64,000 nt of DNA, taken from Saturnia japonica. Taxonomy: Eukaryota; Arthropoda; Insecta; Lepidoptera; Saturniidae. The stretch covers positions 1,175,705 to 1,239,704 of the forward strand of contig CM065334.1 in assembly GCA_033032175.1 (NCBI GenBank), read 5' to 3'. Made by a program: the position numbers and the translations under genes. Each line of letters starts with the position of its first letter. The stretch's first letter is position 1. Shown here piece after piece: positions 1 to 12,500 of this stretch. The notes under the pieces were generated by a model. That model ran no database searches, was not told where the DNA came from, and worked only from the letters and a program-made list of their open reading frames with translations.

Positions 1-305
1 ATATCTTAAACGTGTAGAAATATAAATAAAATCTTTTTACGCCAGCAAAGCCTTTAAAACCTATTTTAATAAATAAATACCTTTAGTAGATAGTAATTAT
101 TGCCCAGGCTAAACAAAAAAATATTACTGCAATCAGTCTAAAATACCTTCTGTAGCCTCTATAGGTACCTATTTATCATTTAGGATGGCTCAATAATATA
201 GTTTTAAAATACATAGTAATTAAAAGAGAATAAAATAATTGTAGGGTTTTTCAAAATAATCTAAGATACAGCTATTAGATACTAAATGAATTAAAAATGT
301 AAATA

Positions 306-694
306 CAGTGTAAACTCTTTATAACAAAACTCAAGGGACTGAGCATTTTTTGTCGTTATAGGGAGTTATCGTTATATGGAGTGAACAAAAAAACACCCAA
401 ATTAACAAGAATTTTTAATGTGCATGTCTTAGATATTAAATGCTTATAAATTATTGTTTACACATATAGTCTGATAACTTTGTCTGACGTTTTTTGCTAT
501 GCCAGTACTTGTTTTGTATTATTTTATGTATTCTATTCATATCTAGATATGTGGTGGAATCGTCTTCCTACACATTTCTTCATAATAGAGAATGGCGTAT
601 CGCTATAAAGAGTGTTTCAATATGTGGGTTTTAACACAAACCAACCAAGTTGGGCTCACTTCAACGTTATAGGGAGTTTAAAGAGTTTACACTG
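306..694. mobile_element. Pogo/Tigger-like MITE, 389 bp, TA target site
   Basis: The ends are perfect inverted CAGTGTAAACTCTTTA-type repeats (CAGT...ACTG) flanked by TA at 304-305 and 695-696. Ends and internal sequence match the longer copy at 42827-43481 in the opposite orientation. TA duplication plus CAGT termini are typical of the pogo branch of Tc1/mariner. No coding remains in this copy. Confidence 0.75.
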
Positions 695-699
695 TATTA

Positions 700-1550
700 C
701 TTGTAATAACAAAAATACTTCACTTACCTTGTTTATTTTCTTCAAGAATCGACTATATTAAATCGGTTTTTATACATAAAAGTTGTTTATAATATCTAAT
801 AATTAACAAATACTTTGCACTAGATGTTCACACGTTCACGTAAGAGAATATTGAAATGAATGGGTCGGAAACAAAAGAAATGGCCCAATCCACAATACAA
901 GTGAGGAGCGTTTGTCGAGGGAATCCCCTGACTAGCGTTGGTTATCCGCGAATGGGGTATTAAATTTTGGGGGAATCCCAGATCGATTGACAGTGTGCAC
1001 ATTGTTTTTTTTTTCTAAATATCAATTTATTATGCTTGTGGTAGGATATCATAGTTACCTAGATAATTTTATTAGTGGCGGTTATGCTCTCTGCCATAGA
1101 TTTACGATTTTTTATAGGTAGAAAGAACTACAACTGTATAGTTGGGCCCGGGTGTCACCCCTAAACGCCTACCCCCTCTTAGCTACGCTACTGGCCAGTG
1201 CTATGTAGAAATTATAATTACCTAAGAGAAAAGCATAAGCAATGTAGCTGATCAAACTCAATGAATTGTTTATGCAAGTTGACTTGTTGTAACCATATCT
1301 AAAACAAACACACATAAACACAACATACAATAAAATAAATAAATACAAATGTGGTTAAAGTTCACTGTTCTTCCCTTTTATGAGACTTACTGTATTTTTA
1401 AACTCAGCATATTAATTATAGTTGCTTGTTGAAAGAATATCGGCTTTAATAGTATTGTGTGTGTTTTTTTTAAAGTAGCTTGGCAAATTGTCAATATAAT
1501 CCCTGATGGTGAGCACAGTACAATCCAAACACAATAGATACACTTATTCA
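700..1550. other. Intronic AT-rich stretch, no gene seen
   Basis: Lies within the 5' intron of U1-70K. No conserved reading or complete repeat was recognised. A GC-richer patch near 1140-1195 looks like a fragment of a dispersed repeat. Confidence 0.4.
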
Positions 1551-1760
1551 TAAGAAGGAGGGAACACATTTGCTAGGAATTGGTTTTATAGTTTCATGGT
1601 ACAACAATGATGAGATATAGAGAACTCTTTCGGTGGAGGTTACCATAAAACCGAGCCTCTGAAGCCCAACATTTGTGATTCTGTTGCGGAAAGGTGAGTA
1701 GGGAATTAGAGGTACTTACCCAGAGTTTCCCAGATACCCAGTTTCTTATTGAAGAAGGTT
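1551..1760 (+). repeat. Dispersed repeat family K, single diverged copy
   Basis: Bases 1551-1620 (taagaaggagggaacacatt..., ...tggtacaacaatgatgagat) match the arms of the inverted repeat at 29962-30177 and the copy at 41813-41905. It shows family K also occurs as a single arm. The source element is not known. Confidence 0.55.
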
Positions 1761-2349
1761 ACTATGCTATGGTGCTTAGGAGTGAAGCGTTAACCATGAA
1801 AATCAAGCTACCTGGTAAACTGTAGCCAAGTATGGGAAGTGATAAACTGAGTAGGATGATAGGTTACACCCTGGGGCATGGCATGAATGAGAGTTTGTTG
1901 AATAAATTTAACACAAATTAATCTGTGTGGCACAGCTACTACCATAAAGTTTTATTGTCCTGAAATTGTGTTAATATATGGGTAATAATATAGATTTTTA
2001 TACAGAATTTGAAACAATGCTCACAGTGTGCTACGGCGCACTGTTCTGACCTTCCATAAACCCATCCTTTACTTCAATGACCCAATTGAGTAGAAAAACA
2101 AAATTACTTCACACAAAGCCTTATAAAATAATAATAGTTATCTATATAAACTAACCACTCTCAACTGTATTAAAATCAGTGGTCTTTACAAACCGTCATA
2201 CATTTACCCAAATATTGTACAATTGGACCTATATTAGTTGCACATTCCACATTTCAACTGAGCCATTAACACTTGTCCTTCTCTCATATATCTAAACATT
2301 TTAGATCTTTATTCATTTCACTGTCCATAACTATTTTTTATTATTATTA

Positions 2350-2819
2350 TCTATACAATTAATAAAAATGTCAAAATAACAGCTTTTTACTAAATGCATA
2401 TGAAAGTAACAATACCTAACAAAAAACCTATTTCTCTGAATCTCCCAAACGGTTGGATCGATTTTAACGGACTTTCACTGGTAGATAGCTGATTTTATAG
2501 GGAGTAACTTAGGCTACTTTTATTTTAGAAACATAATTAGGGTTCCGCGCAAATAAAAAGAAACTCTTAATGGTTAATCAATTCGGGTGCTTAAATGGCT
2601 TATACTTAGTAAGAGCTGGCTATATGAGATATAGCAAATTAATGTACTAAATAATTGTAGATATTAAAAAGACCTACAAAAAAGTCAGCGAGAGTATAAA
2701 TCATCTTCTAAGGAACACCCACAATAAGCATTTTTGTCTTTAAAATAGCAGGACGCGGGGGAGCAAGATTCGCGCGGGCATTCTGTAGTCCACATGAACA
2801 AAGCCATGGGCACAGTAGT
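2350..2819 (+). mobile_element. Helitron-like non-autonomous element, family A
   Basis: Starts TCTATACAATTAATAAAA and ends near a GC-rich stretch ...gccatgggcacagtag. Family A recurs more than a dozen times in the window. Better copies end CAGCTAG or CAGCTAA followed by T, start with TC after an A, and show no target duplication, as Helitrons do. No Rep/helicase coding is present. Confidence 0.55.
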
Positions 2820-2821
2820 TA

Positions 2822-3085
2822 TTTACCAGTGTGACCTGATGTTGAGTGACAAAGATGGTAACACACTAAAGCCTAGTGGGGAAACTGGTTCACACACCTA
2901 TAGGTGCTTGTTGAGAGATTTTCGACTTCAGGGTGATAGCTAGACCCAGGCGGGCATTAGAAAATGTCCTACCATTATGCTATGGTTTCATAACAATGTT
3001 TAACTTCACCGAAAGCTCAGGCTTATTGCAGGGATTCGAACTCACATTGCTGAACACCATGTCTGTCCTTGTTACCAGAGGGCCA
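2822..3085 (-). repeat. tRNA-derived SINE, family S2
   Basis: Reverse-oriented copy. The tRNA-like head is at the right (gggattcgaactcac, complement of a B box). The body (gatggtaacac...cctagtgggg...) matches 8686-8925, 36355-36925 and 58216-58450. Confidence 0.6.
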
Positions 3086-3331
3086 ACATCAATAAAAATA
3101 TTTAAAGCTAGCTCTCGCCCGTAGGCCAAGTCTGATTTTTAAAATATAAATATGATATGATTTCTCCATACATATTTTGATACCCCATTACACCCCTTTT
3201 TAAGGGCTTAAATTTCAAAAATCCATTCTTAGCTATACCTGCACCATAAAACCTATATGTGTGCAAAATTTCAACACAATCCCTTGAGTGGTTTAAGCTA
3301 TGTGGGTTTCCTTTAAAAATCTATTTCACAG

Positions 3332-3514
3332 CACCCATCAGAAACTCCTCCACCCACCCGAGTGGAGACACGAGAGGAAAGGCTGGAGAGGAGACGGAGA
3401 GAACGAGCAGAGCAAACCGCTTACAAGCTAGAGCAAGAGATTGCAATGTGGGACCCCACTGTGAATCCCCGTGCGACCATGGACCCCTTCAAAACACTAT
3501 TTGTTGCCAGGATT
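3332..3514 (+). CDS. snRNP-U1-70K: U1-70K exon: pre-RRM helix and RNP2
   Basis: The acceptor (ttcacag) ends at 3331 and the donor gtaagt starts at 3515. It reads [19 protein letters not shown]... and ends in [11 protein letters not shown], which is RNP2 at the start of the RRM. Phase 0 at both ends. The conserved [16 protein letters not shown] segment fixes the frame. Reading continues in frame into the intron, so a splice is required here. Confidence 0.95.
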
Positions 3515-6500
3515 GTAAGTAAACTATGCCAAAGATGGAGTACCACCCATATTTAAGCAAGTATTTACACATAAACATTTGGTACCAACATGTGGATGCT
3601 TGATTTTTTTTTTATGGTATCATCGCAAATTCACAAGTTCACAAAATTTTACCACCAAGAAACAAGACCAAAGTAAATTTGTTTTTTTTTTCATCATTCT
3701 AATTAACTTTCTGTCATGCAATAAAAAATATTCTTTTCAAAAATAAAATATTTATTAAAAACCTACTTTTTTTGTGGTAAAAGTAATGTACTACTATATT
3801 TGATATTAAAAAAAGGGACTATTTTTAGCATAATTAAACAAGATGATTACCAAAAGAATGCATAGTGAAAAACATGTGCAGTTCACACACCATAGAAGTG
3901 AACCATTTGTAAAACATAAAAAATATTCACATAAACTATACACCACGCTGGCTATGACGCCTTTTTCCAAGGATTCGTAATACGCAGGCGCGCACACACA
4001 CGTACAATGAAGAGATCGAAATAATATTATAAGATTATTATGAAATTCTCAATATCAGCTCCGAGTTTGGCTTTGTGCTTGATTAATGGCAATAGGCTCG
4101 CCCCTTATTATCTGGACCTTAAAACATAACCGGCAAATTGTGGGTGTACATTAGTACAACCTCTGTCTAACCCTTCGGGGAATACAGGAGTGATGGTATG
4201 TTATACGAATTTCAAATCACAAGGATGCTGAAGAAATTTTTACTACAGAAATGTTTTCTAAGGTAAATATTAAATGTTTCAGAACTATGACACATCCGAA
4301 TCAAAGTTGAGGAGAGAGTTTGAAGGCTATGGAGCTATTAAAAAGGTAAAAGTTTTGTTGCATATTATATACCGGGGGTGTTGTTATGTATCCGAAACTA
4401 TTGGATATCCAACATAAAATAATATCGGAAACAAGTATCCAATATACATATAAAATCAATGGGCCCTTCGTATAAGGACCAGAGTGCAAAATAATAATTT
4501 TACAGGATCTGTTTTCAGAGAACATGTACTACATACACTATTCTATTCCAATGAAGAATAGTGCTTATGCAAATATATTTGTATATTTTGTAGTATGCAC
4601 TTAATTAATTATGCTGAAATAATTCGAAACGAATGCGAAACGAAGAAATTTTTCGTTTGGCCCTTGATTGTTTGTCCTCCATGCATTCCCAAACCATTGA
4701 TCAGATTATGATGAAACTTTGGTAGGGTGTTCTGGGGACGCCCGTGAGAGTTTCTGACCAAAAAACCTATATATAATATCGGAAAGGGCAGAACAACGTC
4801 TTCCGGGCCAGATGTCCAGTTCTTTGTTTATGTACCAATTTAGATGATTAAAAAGTAATAATACATCAAGGTTGTTCCAATTTTAATTTCACTGGCATTG
4901 GACCTTCGAATTCGAAGATACACTAGGGAACTCCTCAAAATCATTGAAGATTTTTGTTTTGTTAAAAATGGTCTTGAACTCTCTAAAAAAAATATTGTAC
5001 AATTCCAGATATACATGATATTTGACAAGGAGTCGGAGAAACCGCGCGGTTACGCCTTCATCGAGTACGAACACGAACGCGACATGCACTGTGAGTCTTC
5101 CCACACTTTATATATCGGGGCGTTAGCGCGGCGCTCTGCAATGGTATTTTGGCGGAATGGACGCGTATTCTAGACTTTACTATAATACTTTTATATTATC
5201 AGCATTTCTCAACCTTTTTGTCAAGGGCCCTTAAGAGATTCGTCTTTGTTTCTTGATTACGCGCGTGCGTACACTCATTCTTTCACGCTCATTTATACTC
5301 TATCGGTTTATGGCATAGTTCTTTCTTTTTGCCCGATTGCGAAAAAGGACGAGTATGTTTTTCGAGCGTTTGTATGTTTATTTCTTTGGTACTCTGAAAA
5401 CATGTTTTAGTAAACCTTTTTTTTCATTGCAGTCGTTTTTTTTTTGTTTCTTTATACATAATAAATTTTTTAAAAGCTTGTATTTAACTTGCTTTGTTAG
5501 TATTGGTCAAATTTTGCCACTGAATTTTTATAACAGTTATCCCCAACCGATTGAGATAAATTTCGCATACACGTTTAGCTTGAATGACAAGTGACGTCAT
5601 TCTAAATTCAATATGGGAGGCCCCCAAAGATGGTGAACTAGTTATTTTTTTATGCATCCCAATGATAATATGGGTATGCCGAGAAGAATATGATAAAAAT
5701 TTATAATAAATAAAACTTTTAAAAACAAGCTTTTATACAATATTTTAATAACTTTAAAAGTTTGTAACACAAATAAAAAATTAGAAAGAGGAATTTAAAC
5801 TAAATAAATTTCATATATGTTACAAGCTTTTAAAATGAGTTAAATATTGAAAAACATCTTGTTTTTGAAAAGGTTTTTTTAATTAATATTTCCTTCTTTC
5901 CCTCTCTGGACAATACAATTTTTCCTATATTTGTATGGCGTAGCAGTAATATTTTGTCATGGCGCCCTAGTCAAAACTTGTGTACAATGTCACTCACTAA
6001 TCAGGGTCAGAAATAAAAACAACATTATGGAAAACTACTTTTTTATTCTCCGGAAACAAACTGACGCGTGTTGCTGCGGCCCCTGGTTACTCCCGAGGGC
6101 GCTGCGGCGCATATTTTGAGAACCCCTGGTCTAGCGGATTAGTTAGTATACGTATAGCTTTTTGTTTGAACTCGGAACTATGTAATAAGGATTGGAAAGG
6201 AAAAGCGTACCCTTCCGCCAAAAATGCCGCTTGATGCATTAATATGATATTTTTATAATGTATTGTTAATTTTTTTTTTAAATATCAAAACAGAGTTATT
6301 AAAAAAAAGTTTCTTTTTTGGAAATAACTCAAAAATACATTATGACTGTATCTGTTTAAAGAAAAAGATTTTAGAGTGAGCGTAATTTGTTAATTTTGTT
6401 TGTTTTCAAATTACGCATAACCTTATCGGGGGAGGAAAATAATCGAATTTTTCTTTTTTTTTTTAATTCAATTAAAAAAAATTATATATAAAATCCTTTA

Positions 6501-9500
6501 ATTATTATTACTGTTTCTTTTTCATGTTATTAAGGTTCTGTTAATGGACAAGGAACAAAAAAAATCTACAATCTCTGTGCTAACTTTAGAAAGCTGTGTC
6601 TTTTGACCTTAAATAAGTTGTTGGTTGAAATTTGCACAGAATTTACATTTATTATTTCAACTCCATATCTCTTTTAATTCTTCATTAAAGTTAATGATTT
6701 AACATTGCTCTATGGTAAAAACAGTAACACATAAAAGCGACATGTTTTGTATGATTGTATTGCAACTCTTTAAAGTAAAATAAATAATAGTAAAAATTGG
6801 CCAGTTGTAAGTCGGGCTTCCTCTATGGTTTATGATTGAATGAATAAAAATACAAAATGTTGTTTTTGGTAAATACTACGGAATGTGGGTTAGGTGATAG
6901 GGGATCAAATATCTACTTATCATTATAAAAGAAATATCGTTAGTTTTGTGCATAATAAAGACTCATAAAAAATCTGTAGGTGCTTGCATACTCCCAGTAT
7001 TTATTTATTTTTAATTTTAAACTTTCTGTCTTGTATCAGTATAGGCAAAATTATTTATCTTTAGTATAGTATATATATATAAGATATTCATATTGATTGT
7101 ATTACACCCTTATCGAGACTTTTCACAGCTCATTATATCGTAATGTCTCTTACTGGACGCGATAAAATTAACGTTAAAAGTTAATAAGTAATAATAAGTG
7201 AAGCAAAAGCTTTCTACCCCTTTTTAAGTTTATTGCGTGCACGGAAGGCTGTGAGATTTGTCATGGTTAAAGTTTATTTGGAGAAGGAGTGCAGAAAGCT
7301 AAATTTATCTATAATATAAGGTCCTTAAATATGAAATTGGGGTTTTGTATGGGAGGAATATTAAGTGATTTTTTTTTTTTTTTATATAATTAATCAAAGT
7401 TGTTATCTATGCACTTTTGCCATCTCATAGATAGTTCATTGATCCCTTTACTAAAAACACCAGGGGGGGGCGAGAATCAATAAACTCTTTGATGGTGGTT
7501 TGGACTACCGCATCGGAGTTGAATTGTTTTCCTTGTAAGAAGTTGTCCAAATTCCGGAAAAAATGGTAATCTTTTGGAGCAAGGTCCGGGGAGTACGGAG
7601 GGTGTCGCAGACAATGAACTATCTTTAAAATGGCGAAAATGCATAGATAATAATGGTACATACTTCGATTGATTAAATGTATAATTTCATATTATTGTTT
7701 TCACATATAAAACGCTAATTTCATATGAAAGGACCTAATATTAAATTAAATAAATTAATACTGCGAATCCTAACCGGACCAGTGCCATTTAACTTAGACC
7801 CCCAAAATATTGACATTGTCACTCAACGAATAGTTACAGCAAGTGATGTAGATAATACTAATTGTTTAGGTTAATGAGTACTGCAAAATATGTCAAACAG
7901 AAAATAGTCTATGATCAAAAAGTCGCTGGTCGAATTTCGACCTTAGGTCGACCGCTAGTCCCGATAAAAGCGCATTTTCGATAACGATAACTAGAAATGC
8001 GAGATTTGACAACTTTTGAAAAATTATTTTAAACACTTAATAATACTTATGAATATATATTTTTTTGCAATTATACATCATAAAAAGTGTTTAATTTTTT
8101 TAATGTAATTTAAATAAAAAAACACGACACAAAAACGCGCCTTTATGGTCCCGTTTCATATTTCCTTAATGGTAACGTCACGTTTTGTAATCGGCGTTTC
8201 AAATCACGTGACTCACAATAAAATTATACTAATTTTCCAAAGGGAATATTATATAAATAATTACTTTTCCGAATTTGTATTAATTTAGGCTTTTTATCTA
8301 TAGACAATATTACTCAATAATTTACTTACATACAGTCAACTCGCGGACTAGAGTCCGAAAAAGTACAATCGATTTCGTGGAAACACCGCCAGTCCGTATA
8401 TCGTAAAATCATAACTACAATGGAGAATAGAAATTAGTGGGACTAGTGTAATACGCGTCGAGACGTCCGCATCAGTGTCGCTGTAGAACAGTATATAGTA
8501 GTTGACTTATTAAAATAACTAATTTATCGGATGAGTTCAAGGACCTCGAGTCAAGCCGGAAATACCAATTATACACCTCCCTCTGGGACCCCCCACTGAC
8601 ACCACAAGGAAATTGTCGGAACATCTGCCAGGCGTCCCGTGACGGCTTTTTTATTGTGCCCGCCATCTCAGCTGATCTTAAGTGAGACGATTTGGCCCAA
8701 CATGGTAGCACGCGAAGCCTAGTGTTAAGACTGGCTCTCAAGTGCAACTGCCCGGAACATACCTATTGCCAGTGGGGAGTTAGAAAAAGCCCTACCACCA
8801 CTATGGTTTCATCACGATATTTATCTTCACCGGGCGCACAGGCTCATTGCAGGGATTCGAACTCACGTCGATCGATGCGGAGTCCGTACACGCTACCAAA
8901 TGAGTCAACATTATTTATTATTGGGTGGGTAGGGTCATTATGTGAATGATGGTGAATTGTACTTCCTTTCTGTGCATCCAATAATAATTATTAATTGTAA
9001 TATTTTTGGAAACGAAGAAAAAAAAAACCCGACAGAGATTTTCGTCGGGTCATCTCGATGCATGGTATGTTTATCTGAACCGTTTTGACCGTTTGAATAA
9101 AAGTATTTTTTTTCATTAAGTGTGTGCGGTCAAAGAGCACTCATGTTGCTATTGCGCACAGTCTATAGTACGCGATTCGATAATCACGTCGACACGATTA
9201 TCCGAGGTATATTAAATAGTATCGTATATAATATGAAATGCTGGTAGGGGAAGCCGGTAATTGTAACAATATCTTTCTCGCGTAGTACGCTCCTCCGATA
9301 AGGTCCACAGAATGTAAAAATAATCGTAGGGTTTATTATTATGAAATAACAATCGGATACGCGTACAAAAAGCTGTTTTGAATTAACCAAGTGATTTTTT
9401 CTATTTCGCACCACAGACCCAGCCGTTTAGACCTACCGAGATAACTGGCTTCTTCTAATATAGGTTTGTATGTGGTAAGACTGCATACATACAGTAAAAA

Positions 9501-12500
9501 TAAAAATTAATTACAGTGAAAAAAAATTATATATTATATATTTGACAGAAATATAATGTTACCAATCTTAAAATAAAATAGTAGAAGTCGTAACTTTTTT
9601 GTGTCTTTAGTGTATCTCTGTTTTTATAATTTTGATATATTTATGATTCTTTTTTTCTTTATTGAAATAAATAAATAATAAAATAGCGCGTTGGTAAAGC
9701 GCACCAGGTAAAAAAGGTAAAAATGGTGGTGATCTGTTCGGTTTTGATGTAAGTAATGAGAGAAAAAAAACGCAAAATGTGGTAAACATACGGTAGGTAT
9801 ACGGTGAGGTTATTTGCGAGATTAGCTTAGCTCTCCGTATCACTCCTTTCCCCTCATTATATTTATTATAAAACATAGTTTATTTTTTACAAGCTTTTAT
9901 TTAACTTGCCTTGTTAGTATGGGTAAAATCTTACAATTTAATTTTGGAACAGTTATTCACAACCGATTGAGTTACATTTTGTGTACATTTAGTTTGTATG
10001 ACAATGCATGGTTTGCTAAATGACGCCATGCTTAATACAATATGGCGGACCAGTAACTTTTTATGCAACCCCATGACATGGGTACCAAATGAAAGGGTTC
10101 TCTGAGTATAATACGAAAAACAAGCCTTTTCAAAAACAAGCTCTTATTCAATATTTTTAAATATTTACTGGATGTTCCGATTTTTTACCCACCAAAATCT
10201 GTCTTAGCACTCCTCAATGGCAAATTAATGCTGCAATTAAAAGTAGCTAGTTAAAGAATATTAAATCTGGCAAACTTTATATTAATTTTGCTGGATTCTT
10301 TATATTTATGTATTTACATTATTCGAAACGTTCATTTGTACAAAGTACTGATTCGAAATTTATCTATATCCACTGGGAAAAGTGTCTAGAAAAACGAAAG
10401 GCTTATGTAAAAAGTCCCTATCTGATGAATTAATAAAAAATTAAGGGAATTCATTTTTTGAGAGCTGGCAACATTTCGCATTTAACCTATCACACCGAGA
10501 CATACGGTGGGTATTATTACATTTCAATATAAAATATACTGTTATACTAACGGCGTCACTCGGCTTGGTCGGTAGGTATCTTTTTATTACTATTCTTAAT
10601 GTCACGAATATTTTGTGTATTGCTACCTTGTATGTTATAATTTTCAGCGAGTGTATTTTTTAAACGATGAAACAAAAAAAGTTTAAAAGAATACAGACTA
10701 TATAATATACAAAAACAGTGATGGAATAAGTTTTGGAACATTCTATGGAAGGAGGTTGTTGCGTCCAAGATTTATTTTTTATTTTTTTCCGTGTTGTCGA
10801 TGGATATTTCATCTGTGTAGTATGTATGAACTTGGAGAGATAAAAAGAAAAGAAGGTGCATAGTTTTTTTTGTTAAATTGTTTATTGTAAAAAGTTTATA
10901 AGGACTATGGCGGAATTGAAATAATAACAATATAGTCCGTATAAACATAGAAAAAAGAACTTTTGTGTGCGTTAGAAAATATATCTGCGCGTTGCGTCTG
11001 CATTATCTTTGGAAAATTTGTATAAACGGTATTTACAGAAAGAAGTAATCTTAGCAATGAAATAAAATTATGGTACTTTCATAAACATGCGTATAAAACT
11101 ACCCTCCCAATAAAAAAATCACTTAATTAAAGTAAGTGTCATAGACAAGCATAAAAAGTTTAACTAAACTACCTTCGTTTCCATTAAAAAAATGGTTTTC
11201 AAACGTACACAAAAGTATGTGGTTCTCTTGCGAACATGTTCGTAATTGTGTCATTACCATTCGACAGCCGCTTATAAGCACGCAGACGGTAAGAAAATCG
11301 ACGGTAAGAGAGTTCTTGTGGACGTCGAGCGAGCGCGTACCGTCAAGGGCTGGCTGCCCAGGAGACTCGGTGAGTGACAATACAATTCTAATTTAATCGC
11401 TACATTTAATACACAATTCTATTTATGTCACGTGCTTTTTTTGATTTGGTTTAAGAAATATTAATAAAATTCAGGTTTTCACGATATTTAGTGTAAATCA
11501 GTGAATTTATACGATGCAAGAAACCCATCGATATTGATCTTACCAGAACTATGGCCTATATGCATAAAGTCAGTTATTATTACAGTGCAATTTTATCACG
11601 TGATATGTAATTTAAGGTTTAATTTATAAAAACGAAGTGTACTTGATGTATTATTTAATAAAATAGTGAATGATTGAATTAATTGGTGTAGTATGTGGCA
11701 TTATCCGCTCCGGTCTACTGAGTAGACCGAGAATAGACCACGGTCTACTTAGTAGATCGACATGTTAAGTGGGCACTGTATGTCCGCAGGCGGAGGGCTC
11801 GGTGGTACGCGTCGCGGCGGCGCCGACGTGAACGTGAAGCACTCGGGCCGTGAGGACAACGAGCGCGAGCGGGAGCGCTACAGGCTGGAGCAGCGTGAGA
11901 GGGACCGAGAGCGTCCTCCGACCGCGGGGGTTGGGGCGGGGGGAGCGGCGGTGAGGCGCAGGTCCCGGTCACGCTCGAGGCGCCGCTCGCGTTCTCGCTC
12001 GAGGCGCAGAGAGACAAGGGAGGCGAGACCTCACGTCCCGGATCAACCGGAGAAGTAAGTACAATTGATGTGGCTGGTCAGACCGGTTGTTGGTTCCAAC
12101 GTTGGTTTTTTTTTTAAATAGACAAACTGGATCACTTCAATGTTTCATGTTAAAACATCGACAAATTAAAAGCGGTTGGTAGGGATTACGACCAGTAATA
12201 AAATAAATATCTACACAGTGACTTTCTTTTATGTCGTGGGAGTACTTTCCACATTTTATTTGTTTATAGACACATCATGCGATGTCTCAAGACCATAGTG
12301 ACGCGATTTTGTGGCATATTTTTTAAATTACGAAAGAAAAAAAAAAAAAACACTTTTTACATTGTTTTTACAGGTGTAATAATGAATTAATATAAAAATA
12401 AAATTTCCTATATAAATTACACAACCAAGTGTTATCAAATTTGTTCTAATTTGCGAAGGTGTTTTCATAAACATGGTAATAATCCTTATCGAAATAAATA

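Larger units (their letters stand above)
7183..7958 (+). mobile_element. Helitron-like element, family B, split by a mariner insertion
   Basis: The left part (gtgaagcaaaagctttctac ... gcgtgcacggaag) and the right part (aaattaatactgcgaatcct ... gaccgctag) together match family B copies at 26755, 41034, 54632 and 57826. The 3' end is CTAG followed by T. The gap between the halves is filled by the mariner element 7319-7736. Confidence 0.6.

Noticed and set aside
9030..9051. Perfect short stem cccgac/gtcggg
   Set aside because: Six base pairs only, alone in an intron; no terminator role is expected in this genome.
11745..12017. Open frame on the - strand opposite the U1-70K RS exon
   Set aside because: It is a shadow of GC-rich RS codons; the sense strand matches a known protein exactly.
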